Below are positions 1 to 11,908 of a stretch of DNA of 64,000 bases, in pieces. Source of the DNA: Hemicentrotus pulcherrimus (Eukaryota; Echinodermata; Echinoidea; Camarodonta; Strongylocentrotidae). Position 1 is the stretch's first letter, and each line of letters begins with the position of its first letter. The notes below the pieces were generated by a model. That model saw nothing but the letters and a program-made list of their open reading frames with translations, was not told where the DNA came from and did no database searches. Made by a program: the position numbers and the translations under genes. The stretch covers positions 26,113 through 90,112 of the forward strand of contig BEXV01000718.1 in assembly GCA_003118195.1 (NCBI GenBank), given 5' to 3'.

Positions 1-880
1 CAGTTCCTTTGTTTCTGATTTTCAAATATGCGAATTTTTGATGCCAATTACCTTTTCTTTTTGTCCATAACTTATGGAGATTTTTTATATTTATTTCACT
101 TCCTCTTGCCCCTAAGCGTTTATTAAAAAAATACTTATCTTCGTCATAGATTTATAGTCCCCCTTTATTTTCAACCCATGGTTATCAAGAACTTATCATG
201 AAGGCAAAATAACCCCGCTGCGATTTTCTGAATATTTCCAGCGCTTAGTAAATTTGTAGCTGAATAGCTATGCGTGTCAAACAAAAATATGATCGTAATA
301 TCTATTCGCCCTTTCTTCAGTCTTTTACAAGATGATTATAATCCATCTGATGTCCTTCTCTAGGAGGACTTTATGAAGAGTCACGTATTCTAGGATAAAA
401 CCCACGCCTTTCCTCATGCTCCCCCTGAAGCATTAGCATAAATCCGTGCCTCCATTGAGTCTTAGAAGGGGGAACTTAAGTGGACGGGGAACACCTCTCC
501 CCGATTTTGTCTTTCCAGTCAAACTGGAAAGCAACATAGTAGAATTGCCATTATTCTGTGAGCTAGGGTTATACATCAATTAATGAATGTTTTGACGATC
601 AATCATTTCCATTTTGGCTTTCAGATAGAGCCACTATCATCATTCCTGCCGCCAGTGTTTATATCTCTGACACTTTGAGGTTCGGCTATGCCTCCAGTAT
701 ATAGCAGGATGTATTTTGTGGGCATATGCGACAGCGATGGTCTGGCGTGGCTAGGCTGCTCGCCTAGCTATGGTGACACAAGGACCGCAGAATTCTGCTT
801 AAATCAAATTATAGAGCCTTGCGATGAATAGGCCCCTTTCCATGCAATTTTTTTTATCCCCTCTTCACATCTTTATCCAC
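1..880. other. Non-coding region with tandem hairpins
   Basis: No coding frame of note. Two adjacent perfect hairpins lie at 485-503 and 511-531, and a third (GCTAGGC/GCCTAGC) lies near 748-766. Confidence 0.5.
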
Positions 881-1018
881 CTCTCTCTCTCTCTCTCCCT
901 CCCTCTCTCTCTCTCTCTCTCTATCTGTCTCTATCTGTCTGTCTCTCTATATATGTCTCTCTCTGTCTGTCTCTCTCTATTTGTCTATGTCTCTGTCTAT
1001 GTCTTTCTCTTTCTCTCG
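881..1018 (+). repeat. Pyrimidine-rich (CT)n / (TCTG)n microsatellite
   Basis: Runs of CTCTCT are interrupted by CTATCTGTCTGTCT units. It is strongly strand-asymmetric polypyrimidine. Confidence 0.9.
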
Positions 1019-3267
1019 CTTTTAAAATCTGCAATCTGTAAGAATGTATATAACTTTAATGCAACATGNGCCTTCTTCGTGTCACCCCTTCTCTCACTTT
1101 ATCTATATACATCCATTTCTCATTCTTGCCCATCTCCATTTTGTCCTTGTATTTTTTTCTCTTCCTAGATTATGGCCATTATATTTTTTTGTAAACAGCG
1201 ACAACGTCATTCATTTCTTGTGGGCAGACCTATACTGCCATGCCCTTAAGTCTATACAGCAATTTAAAAGAGTTAATGAAAACACTCCTGGAGAGGAGGA
1301 ATACAGAAATAAAGCAAAAGAGAACAAGAGATTAGAGAACTAAATGTTGAACTTTGCTTTTATTTCTAATGAAAGTTCAACAGTACATTCAATGTAAATC
1401 ACTATTTTGTATTGCATGTACATGTAGTATTTGTGTGCGTGTGTGTATGTGTGTTGACTAGTTGAGGCATTGAGAGAGAAAAAAATGAAGGACGGACAGA
1501 AAGATAAAGCCAAAAATAAAAGGGGTCTCAAGAGTAAAGATAGATTGTGATAGTTGAGTATGTTTGAGTTTTGAATATTCCAAGTTATATAACTTTGAAT
1601 CGTGAAAACAAAATGTCGAAAATGTTAACTTCGGATTAAAGTACAACCAGCAACAAGATTCCATAAATTGGCGTCAAAATTGAATGATGGAAATATGTTG
1701 GAAGAAACTCACGAAAGTAATTTCAAAAAGAAAACCTCTAACAAAAAGGGTGGAAAGTAAGGATTTTAACTATACCGTCGAGCACTCGATCAGCTACCGT
1801 CCTAGAAAAATATGAAAGTCAATGTATATTGCAATGATTAATATACATATGGATAATGTTATATGATCTGTGAAAATGGTGAGAATTTTGTGGTGAAATG
1901 GAAAATAAAGAAAAAATCCTCACTCAAAAACTAATCAGAGAAGTGAAATAGTGAGGAAAACTTGGAAAATATGGAAAAGTGAGAAATCGTTTGTCCATTT
2001 CCTTATATATTTGTTTCTTTTCTTTAGAATGACGTGTGCAAGCCTTAGGAATCATCAGTTCCATCTTTGTCTTGCTTGTGTTGACTTCATCCTCCTGCCG
2101 TAAGCAAGGATTTAAATCGAACCAAAAAAGACAAGGAAATACTGAAATCTATATTGCCAAGCAGGGAAAAGGAATAAGTGAGAGAAAGAAAAAATCGGGC
2201 CGAAAATATTAGGTTCCTTTAACTGTCAACGGTGAACGACAAGGAATCAATTTGGTGAAGAAGTTTGTTTCATGTACTTGATAGATATGGCTTATTGACT
2301 TACACGTCGGGAGAGAAAACGAAATCAGGCGAGTTGGTCGGGAAAATTGGAAATGGAGATGATGGAATTCATCATTTTGCTGGGTTGCTGTTTTGTAAAT
2401 TGTACAAATCATCGTCGATGTTTTCGATCAGTTTTCAGGCATCTGAGAGCTCCAGGGGAAATCAAAAAGATACGTTCAAATATTTTTTTTTCTTTACTAG
2501 CCATTTTACTCTTGCCCTATGATTGTTGTCATCCTGATATCACACTGTTAAAGGTCGAATCGATTGTTGACCATAAGGGAGACACTTTATCCGCTGTTGA
2601 ATCAAAGTGATGGGGATCGTAGCCTAAAAATAGGGGCATCCATGCCATTAGCGACACCAAGGGGTGCACAATCTCAATCAGAGGAATCACTTATTAACCC
2701 GCATACTCATTCAAGTGGAAAGAAATATACAGGGTTATTTTTTTTTGTATCTACTTATTGACATATTTGGAGAAGAAAAAAAGAAAGAAGGAAATTCAAT
2801 ATCTTTAAAGTTATTATTTGGTTGTAGAATTCATATGTTTTGCGCCTACGAACAAGTCATTTGCCTCAACAGTTTAATACATGTGTTTATCCCAACAGTA
2901 TCTGTACATCGACAATGTTTTGCATTTTTAATTTTTAAGGAAACGATAGATGTTACTGAATTGATTAGAATGTTGTTTCGATGAGTCCAAGCTCACCCCC
3001 TTACGGATTCCCCCACTGCATCGCTAGTTGGTTGTGTGGATAGAAGCACACCTCCATCTTCCGCATCCATTCACATCGCTTGATGAGGCAACATCAAACT
3101 TCTTGACATAAGAAGGTCTCCATCACTCTCACGCTCTCCCTCTCTCTAACACCATCTCTCCTTTCCAATATCTTATGATTACTGATACTTTTCGTCTCAC
3201 TCTTCATGCTGTTGCGCAATACATTTTATTTGTTTGATATTATATAATTGTACACACCCCTATTTAT
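1019..3267. other. Non-coding, no gene seen
   Basis: AT-rich sequence with short chance frames only. A GT-rich run lies at about 1432-1454. Confidence 0.5.
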
Positions 3268-3486
3268 TCTCTCTCTTTGTCTCACTTTGTCTTTGTATCT
3301 CTTTCTCTCTCACACACACACACACACTCCCTCCCTCACTCTCTCTCTCTCCCCGAGTTCCTCTTCCATAAGATTGCCCCCACTCCCTACCCATTTTCAT
3401 ACCTCTACGTCTATATTCATTCTCTCTCCCTCCACCCTGGGAAATTTCCCTGCATCCATCCATCCATCCATCCATCTATCCATCAA
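3268..3486 (+). repeat. Compound microsatellite (CT)n, (CA)n, (CATC)n
   Basis: CT-rich sequence surrounds a CA run at about 3311-3327, and an array of CATC units lies at about 3452-3485. Open frames here come from repeat composition. Confidence 0.9.
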
Positions 3487-4440
3487 TCGCTCCAATCGGC
3501 GCGGAATTTTCCACACCATCGAGTTGTCAAGGAGGCGTGCATCATCAGGAGAGAGAGGAAGAAGAAGAGCAGGTGAGAAAACGTCTGGAGGAGCGGGAGA
3601 GAAAGTGAAGAAGTGCGAGGAAAGATGTTAGGTTGTCATGGCCGAGTAGAAGCCATCCTCATAAAGATAAACAATCAAAATTCGTTCCACGACAAATTTT
3701 CATCTACTAATATCTTCTCCAAAAGATGCATGCATAAACATAATAATTAAAATGAAACGTGACATTACTGTGCGTATGAGGGATGCCAACCTGCTGATTA
3801 TACGTGGCAATCTAAAAGTCTACACGTCTGTACAAGTCTCTCAGATTCATATTTATGTTGAATCTCATGATTTTGGTATGATGAAAGAAGATGAACCAGC
3901 TACAGAGTGTTAAAATATATGAACGATCAAATAGGTTAATAGTTTAGCAACCATCTTGAATATCAACAGTAAAAATATATAAACTCCAGTAAATGAGATT
4001 TCTCATAACAAACATAACAAATACATTCAAACAAAAAGTTATTAAATGGGTTAGGTCTTTATAAAAAGTAACTTTGGATGGAAGCAGAAAGATCAGAGAA
4101 ATGGATAAGAAAGGGCTTTTGAAATATGGATAAAGAATACGAACATTAAATAGGTACTAATTTTATCAAATGATAATGGCTGAGTTCTAGGGGAAAACTA
4201 TAAATCGAACTAAAGCAACTCTTATGAAAATTGTTTGGTTAAATACAAATGCATTGAATCTTTAAATATTTCAAAAGACAATTAACGAGAAAAATATGCT
4301 TCATGAGATACAGGACGGGATTTACTTTGTTTGTTAATCTTTGTATTTTTGTGTTTAATATCGGGCAGTCGAATTTACATGTTTAATTTCGGATTTATTA
4401 TTTTTTAAATCAATCGACAAACAAGCATTTCAGTTGCGTC

Positions 4441-4940
4441 TTAGAGATGTCGTGGTCTAGTGGATACGTCGTAGAACTGTAGATCACATGGTTCACGGTT
4501 CGAGTCCCGCCGCAGCAATAACGTCCTTTGCACAGACAGCATTTGGAGTAGACGCCATGGCTCAGTGCGGGTAGAGCAGTGGTCTCTTACCCGGGAGGTT
4601 CCGGGTTCGAAATCAAGTCGAAGCGCTAGTGCCCTTTGGTAAAGCATTAATCCTTTTAACCAAGTTCCTCGGAGAGGACTCAAAGCCGTAGGTCACCTGG
4701 TTGCTTACTAACAAGCATAAACCTGTATTCTTAGGTAAAACAAACCATCAAAACCAAATTTGCAACTCTCCATCTACGTATGAAATGGGTACCGTAAGGA
4801 AGGAATTCCTTGAATGCTGTGAGCCCCCAAACGATAGCCTAGTGCTAGTAGAGCCGCAGTCATAATTATGGAGGCGCCCTGAGCACCTTGCGTGGTTGAT
4901 AATTGCGCTATAAAAAAATCCAATATTATTATTATCATTA
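4441..4940 (+). mobile_element. Two tRNA-derived SINE heads with a SINE tail
   Basis: The first head has an A-box-like GTGGTCTAGTGGATA (4451-4465) and a B box GGTTCGAGTCC (4497-4507). The second, at 4556-4610, has GGCTCAGTGCGGGTAGAGC and GGGTTCGAAATC. Downstream, ATAATTGCGCTATAAAAAA and an ATT-rich end (4898-4940) look like a SINE 3' tail. The cloverleaf stems do not close, so these are retroposon parts, not working tRNA genes. Confidence 0.75.
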
Positions 4941-7900
4941 TTTGCATGTGGAGTCATTGGGGGTAGATAACAATGTGTAGGCATATTGTAAAACAAAGAA
5001 AGAAAATCAGAATACGAACGTAAATATGCAGACGATATAAACACAATAAAACAGACGAGAAAATATGATAATTGAGGAGAGTTACAATCAATCAATCAGT
5101 GACAAAAGAGAGAGCAAACGATGGTAGAACTTCATTGGGATATTTAGGAAAAGCTTAAAATGCGACAAGAAAGAAACAACAAGCTTTAACAAAATAGAGG
5201 GAATAGAAACATTGAAGGAAAATGGAAGACAAAAAGAAGGGTAAACCGATTTAAACTGAACAATTGAACAACTTATGGACTATTATGTAGTGATCACACC
5301 TATGGCGTAGATGATTGTTTACTGAGTCGTATTCCGAAGTGGATACGGGAAGTACTCCGGAAGGAAACGACGGAAGTCGAACAGGAAACGAGCTATTGAG
5401 CTATCGGGATCGCCCGTTTCTTGATAACTGGTAAAGGCTAGAGTCGGAATTAAATCGACGAGATATCTAAAGAGTTATTCCAAAGGTGTCCACTCTCCTT
5501 AACTTTTCGATTATATTAACGTTGCTTTAACATGATTTAATATTATATAATAAAGTGAGAAATATGCTAATATGCTTCATTCAATGACTTTGATACGGAA
5601 TATATACAAGTGCAAGAACGTGTTATATAAGGATTTTACCATCATGTCATTATGGTTGACAAAGAATTTAAATTGACAAAAAAAAAAAAAATGTTTAGGG
5701 GGAGAGGGGCCACCGCCTTGGCATCACCTGGCCCAAAATGCTACCATTCTCTTTTTTGACTGAATATGAAAGTCTACAATAATTATTGTAAACAAAAACG
5801 CAAGGTGAAATACCTCTTTTACAAAGAAGAAAGAAATATGAAATAGTCTTTTGATGTATATGATTTGGTTAACTCTAGAAATACGTCTTTAGTTATATCT
5901 GATAATTTAAGTCTAGCCTGGGAATCAAACTTTAAACCTATACCATCGGAATGGCCAGTTGATGAAGCAACGGGTCAAACTCTGACCCTGATAGTAGGTA
6001 AACTGACCACTAAACACCAATTAAATGTAAAGAAAATGTGAACAAATTATCAGGGAAAAAAACACAGAAAGAGACAGGATATTTTAAGGGAGATAATAAA
6101 CAAATTAATAAAATACCAAATATAAACTGCCGGAAGTATGACTGACGGCATAATAAAACACAGAGATGTAGATGGGAGAAAGAAAAAGTAAGGCATTTAA
6201 AAAAGGAAGAGAGAAAGAAAAAGTAAGAGAGAGAGAGAGAGAGAGAGAGAGAAATGGGAAAGAGAAAGAGAGCGGGGTGGGGGGACTGGCCACTCCGGAT
6301 GAGAGAGTGCGTGTGTAGGGACACATCAGAGTATTAGGTCCTCTCGTTTGTACCTGCTCGGTATGTGCCGCGGGTTAAGGCCCTGCTTGACTTTCATCTT
6401 CCAATTTTCTCGATGGAGTTGAATAAAAGATGAGTTTATACACGGCGAGGGCATGTTGGACCGTTCAATCAAAACATACTCACCAATGTATCCTTGAAAG
6501 CAATCTTATATCATATCCATTGTATGGCGTATCCAGAGATTGATAAACATGGGGAGTGGCACTATGTAAAAGAGCCACCACATTTCTTTTTCGGGGAGGG
6601 TGCTTGAAATCGGAGGGGCTACATCTCACTCAAGACATGGCGTCAAACACGATATCTAACCCTGCTTTTCTTTGTTCTCGAAACTCCATTGGTCATTTTC
6701 GAATCTCTTAAGGCATGTAAGGTGTCCAATTAAATAGAATACCTAGATATCGGACATACTAGAGGCGATGGGTTGTGTATCATCGCCCTCAGAATATGAA
6801 TAAAGGTAAAGTGTCCTACCTCAGAACCTCTTTGATATTCTTTCCAGCACCTTGAGCCCAAGTTTTTGGCCTCCATTGTTTTAAGACGGAGATGCTAATG
6901 CTAAGTTTTAAGACAAACATCTAAAGGGCATATAGGCAGGAAATCGATATGCATTTATGCTCATCAATATTGATCATGCATTACTTAAGTTTGCGAAACA
7001 GAGAGATGGGGAATTCAGAAGACGTAGCGACTGAAAAGACAAACAAAGCTAAAAGGAACCGAGACCGCCCAAAGCCGATGTGTGTCTTGGCAAAGATTGA
7101 CCAATATTTGACATGAACCATGGTGGACCGAAACCACTTTTAACAATCTAATTATCCCTCACGTTCTATGGACAATATGGCTCAAAAAAACAATTCATTG
7201 TTTCAATGATAACACTAGAAATAAATGAAACAAATTTATCTGATATGCCGCCTTATTGAATTTAGATATTTTAGGTTTGTATTTGCATTTACTTCTGTAC
7301 ACCCTGTTCAAGTTTAGAGCCAATAATATAATATTCTTTCTAACACCTGTGGATTAAAGAACAACGTTGCAAATCAGAGACGTTTCTTGTGGAAGGGTTT
7401 AAGTGTTTTCTTTCTAAAAATATCCTTATTTTTCTTTCTTTACAAGTGTGTGTGACGTGATGAAAATTGGTAAAGAAAAAAAAAAACGTTTCCGTAATTG
7501 ATTGGGTTTAAATGCCGCTGGATATTATTTCATAATCATCTTAATTGAACAACGATTATGAGAGAGCAAAACATATGGTTGCCGATAAACAAAATATACG
7601 ATCGAATAGAACTCCATACGCAAAATCGGAACAAGAAGGAAGAGACGGAGCGATTGAAATGAAGACGAGTTTGGAACAGTAGCCGCTCGGGTTGGTCTAT
7701 TAGAATATTCATTTTATCCTGCGATATGTAGGGGAATTAGATTAAAGCCAGCCCGGTTAACGGTCGCTAACATGTCTCGCCATCTAACCAAATTCTCCCT
7801 TCGACAAGGTGTTAATCGCTCTTCGAAACCTGGAGAACGCTTTCAATTTGTTAAAGATGGAGTGAGGGGACAGCGGTATATACTCAGGGCAGCAATCAGG

Positions 7901-8320
7901 CCCTATACACCTCCCGAGTTTGAGGATGAAAACGAAGCGACGAAGGAGGAGAAGGAGGAGGTATCGCTGAGCGTCTCTCGCTCCCAATCCGAACATTGAA
8001 ATGGATCACACGTCCAAAATCAATCAACAAAAGTAACTTGGGGTAAAATGTAACACCGTTTGATGGCCTCAAGCGCGGGAAATCGCACACCCCCTCCCAA
8101 CCGTGTAGTAGTACACATACCCTCCAATAGACACTCTTTTTCGGCTTTATTACTATTTGGTTCGCCGGGAAGGATGCCCGACTGCATCCGTTCCAGAGGG
8201 GCACTAAAACGCCAGCGAGACACTATTACTATAATAAGTAAGAGTGTCAAATCCTTTGACTATACTTACCTCTGTAACTGCATATTTTGTCTTGTTTTGT
8301 TTTCGGGGGGGGGGGGTTCT
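4941..8320. other. Non-coding apart from a (GA)n tract and one weak ORF
   Basis: A 75-codon ATG frame at 7772-7999 has balanced composition, but no recognisable motif and no splice partner. I do not call it a gene. Confidence 0.45.
6226..6252 (+). repeat. (GA)n microsatellite
   Basis: An uninterrupted GA run sits within a purine-rich stretch from 6170 to 6275. Confidence 0.9.
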
Positions 8321-8965
8321 NNNNNNNNNNNNNNNNNNNNNNNNNNNNNNNNNNNNNNNNNNNNNNNNNNNNNNNNNNNNNNNNNNNNNNNNNNNNNNNN
8401 NNNNNNNNNNNNNNNNNNNNNNNNNNNNNNNNNNNNNNNNNNNNNNNNNNNNNNNNNNNNNNNNNNNNNNNNNNNNNNNNNNNNNNNNNNNNNNNNNNNN
8501 NNNNNNNNNNNNNNNNNNNNNNNNNNNNNNNNNNNNNNNNNNNNNNNNNNNNNNNNNNNNNNNNNNNNNNNNNNNNNNNNNNNNNNNNNNNNNNNNNNNN
8601 NNNNNNNNNNNNNNNNNNNNNNNNNNNNNNNNNNNNNNNNNNNNNNNNNNNNNNNNNNNNNNNNNNNNNNNNNNNNNNNNNNNNNNNNNNNNNNNNNNNN
8701 NNNNNNNNNNNNNNNNNNNNNNNNNNNNNNNNNNNNNNNNNNNNNNNNNNNNNNNNNNNNNNNNNNNNNNNNNNNNNNNNNNNNNNNNNNNNNNNNNNNN
8801 NNNNNNNNNNNNNNNNNNNNNNNNNNNNNNNNNNNNNNNNNNNNNNNNNNNNNNNNNNNNNNNNNNNNNNNNNNNNNNNNNNNNNNNNNNNNNNNNNNNN
8901 NNNNNNNNNNNNNNNNNNNNNNNNNNNNNNNNNNNNNNNNNNNNNNNNNNNNNNNNNNNNNNNNN
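8321..8965. other. Assembly gap (645 N)
   Basis: The gap is preceded by a 12-base G run at 8305-8316. Frames crossing it have no meaning. Confidence 0.98.
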
Positions 8966-9159
8966 CACCATACTACCGACAGGGAATCATATACCTTCTA
9001 CTCATACGACGCATTCATCATCTATAACTGAATTATATAAATTAATATTGCCTTCCCGGCTTATGTACTTTCTCTCACGGTCGCATCAGGAGATGGATGA
9101 GCTTCAAAGATCGATTGAGATGGAGCGAGGGAGATGAAGAAAGAAGTACATGAATGAGA

Positions 9160-9160
9160 T

Positions 9161-9191
<31 letters not shown>

Positions 9192-9195
9192 TAGA
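9160..9195 (+). repeat. (GA)n microsatellite
   Basis: A GA run with one AAAG interruption lies inside a purine-rich region spanning 9110-9330. Confidence 0.88.
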
Positions 9196-10354
9196 GGGGG
9201 GTAGAGAGATGAATGGAGGAGGGTGAGAAGGGAGAAGAGAAAAGAGAAATGGAAAACGTGGATGGTAGAGGGAGATGGGAGATAGAAAGAAAAATAACAG
9301 AAAGATAGAATGTGAAGAGATAGAGAGAAATAATAAGTACAACAACTACAACAACCACAACAATAACAAAATCAGAATAACTTTTGGAAATAACGAACAG
9401 TTTTGTAATTTAAGAAATTTAAAAAATAATGCTGTATATTTCAAACATATTCCAGAAAGATCGACAACCGATCAACATAAAGATTAATACTCAGCGATGT
9501 ATATACCTTATTATATTAATGTCCGTTGAGACAGACAGTAATAACTTTCTTTTCTTTCATCTACACGAATAGAGGGGCTACAAGCATTGAAAGAGATAGA
9601 CAATGAGACTTAAATAAATGTACTGCTTGTACAAAATATATTTTGGAAAGTCATAAGCGTCAAAGAAAAGAATTTTGATGGTAAAAATCAGTAAATGAAT
9701 AGAGACAGTTGTACAAAACGAAATAAAGAAACAGTACTTATGAAGAAAGGATGATAGAAAGAAGCAGACGATTATGTCTGTGGGTAGGACCATGGGAATG
9801 ACAGAGGAAGAAATGGACAAGGAGAAGAAAAGAAAAGGAGAAAGATACAGAGAGACAGAGGGAAAAGAAAAAGGAAAGAGGATAGATGGAGACAAGGAGA
9901 TGAGTTGGAGCATGGACCTACTGGTTGGAGAGTAGAGTGTTGGTAGAGTTGATACAAATTAGCGGAGGCCTGGGGGATGGCGGTTCGGCTGAGAAGCCAT
10001 CACGTAGGATGTTGTTTTGGTGAAGGGGTGTTCGCCATCACGCCATCATCCCTCGGAGAATGGAGAACGAGAAGGAGGAGGAGGATGAGGGTGATGAGGC
10101 CAGGCCCAAGGCATCATCGATCGTTCTTTAATAGGTGCATAAACGCGTGAAAGGAGTGGGAAGGGAATGGAACCACCTCGAGGGATAGAATTCAATGTCC
10201 TTCTTTCCCCTTCCCATTTTTCACCGTTTTTATCATTTTGGGGTTTTATATAGTCCAGTCTTTTCATTGTTTTGTTTCATGCCCTGTGAGGTGGCGATTG
10301 GGAAGGGTCGCCCAGTCGATCCAGATAATGACAAGGTGCTGAGAAGGCTGACCA

Positions 10355-10400
10355 TCGATGATGATGAGGATAACGACGATGATGAAGATGGTAAAGATGG

Positions 10401-10438
<38 letters not shown>

Positions 10439-10712
10439 GTGATGGTGGCAGTGGTGGTGGTGATGATGATGACGATGATGATGTTGATGGTAGTGGAAGT
10501 GGTGATGACGATGATGATAATGATAATGATGATTATTATGATAACGATGCTGATAATAATGATTAGGAGGAGGAGGATGAAGATGATGGTGACGACGACG
10601 TCGATTATAATGATGATGATGACGATGGTTATGGTGATGGTGATGATGATGATGATGATGATGACGATGGTTATGGTGATGGTGATGATGATGATGATGA
10701 TGATGACGATGA
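10355..10712 (+). repeat. (GAT)n / (GGT GAT)n trinucleotide repeat
   Basis: About 350 bp of GAT units with GGT, GAC and AAT variants, including two near-identical blocks around 10619-10660 and 10661-10704. It reads open as poly-Asp, poly-Met or, on the other strand, poly-His. Those frames are repeat artefacts. Confidence 0.92.
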
Positions 10713-11739
10713 TGAATCACTATATCATCGGCTGGTGGGTATGTCAAGGTATTCATGTAAAATATGGCAATAAGCTGCGAAACTGGTGACCGGCAAAATG
10801 GTGAGATGATCATATTACCTTAATAGATATTATTGATGATGCATTCAAACCTGGTCATGAAGTTGATTTTACAGAGGATTGTATATGAGATAATATGAAA
10901 CGAAGAGCAAGAAAGAGAAAATCTTTATCGTAATATCAGATCAAGCCATTAGAATTCGTAAAAATTACTACGTCAGCTGAGAAATATTTGATACATATAC
11001 ATGTATACTCTAAGACGCCGGATTGTACCGTTCCAAAATTAATCGCAAATCGGAATATAAAATCATAATTATATTATTTCGTATATTGGAGGTAAATAAC
11101 ACGCGGCTTAGGTCATCCTATTTCCATGAATTATTGTGTTATTGATTACTAAACATTATCCCGCAAAAGTGGACAAGCAAATTTTGTTCTGCGAACACCG
11201 TATACATCCTGATTCGTATGCGTCTGATAACAAATACATTCATGTACAATGGCGTTAACAAGCTCATCTTTTAAAATTAGCGCAAGTCACACGTTCTAGA
11301 CATGGACACGTATCGCCCTTTTTCATTTTTTGATTAGGTATAATGAATCAGCCTACACGTGTATACATTCCTATTAATTCAACCAGATTGGAAAATCATG
11401 CATTCATAGGATTCGAGAATCTAATAATACAAAATTAGATAAGGGAGTGCACAGCGTAGCCCAGGCACGGAGCAAAGCTTGCGCACTCTCTTTGCGTTTT
11501 ATTTTTTTCTTCTTCGTTTTACGTTAACGTTCGGACTTCGAAGCTGGAGTAGATAGCCAGACAAGTTGAGTGGCTGTAGTTTGGGCGACCAGGGACGGGG
11601 GAAATTCCACAAGAGAGAGCTGTAATTTTATCAACTTGTTTTAATGGATGTGATGAAGCTACGATTGAGATGATCTGGCATTCTGCCACATGTAGGGATA
11701 AAAGAAGGGGATATTGTAATATACGGAGAGTAGATTGTG

Positions 11740-11742
<3 letters not shown>

Positions 11743-11774
<32 letters not shown>

Positions 11775-11908
11775 GAGAGAGAGAGGGGGTATAATAGAGG
11801 GAGGTAAAGAAAGGGAGAGAGTGAGATGGGGAGAGACAATCAAAGAAAGATAGGGAGACCGACGGATAGGGAGAGAGAGACATAGAGAGAGAGAGAGAGA
11901 GAGAATAA
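11743..11908 (+). repeat. (GA)n microsatellite cluster
   Basis: Several GA runs (11743-11770, 11773-11786, 11870-11905) are separated by GGGAGA-type units. The cluster is almost pure purine. Confidence 0.9.

Noticed and set aside
3452..3486. CRISPR-like or telomere-like array
   Set aside because: It is a simple CATC tandem repeat without spacers, and the unit is not a telomeric one.
4451..4615. tRNA genes
   Set aside because: A and B box motifs are present, but acceptor and other stems do not pair and a SINE tail follows.
7772..7999. Small gene encoding 75 residues
   Set aside because: It has a plausible ATG context, but no domain, no splice partner and a length expected by chance in this much DNA.
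8060..9137. Long open frames crossing 8321-8965
   Set aside because: They are open only because the interval is N; no real sequence supports them.
10277..10813. Long His-rich (minus) and Asp- or Met-rich (plus) open frames
   Set aside because: They are produced by the GAT trinucleotide array, which is open in several frames at once.
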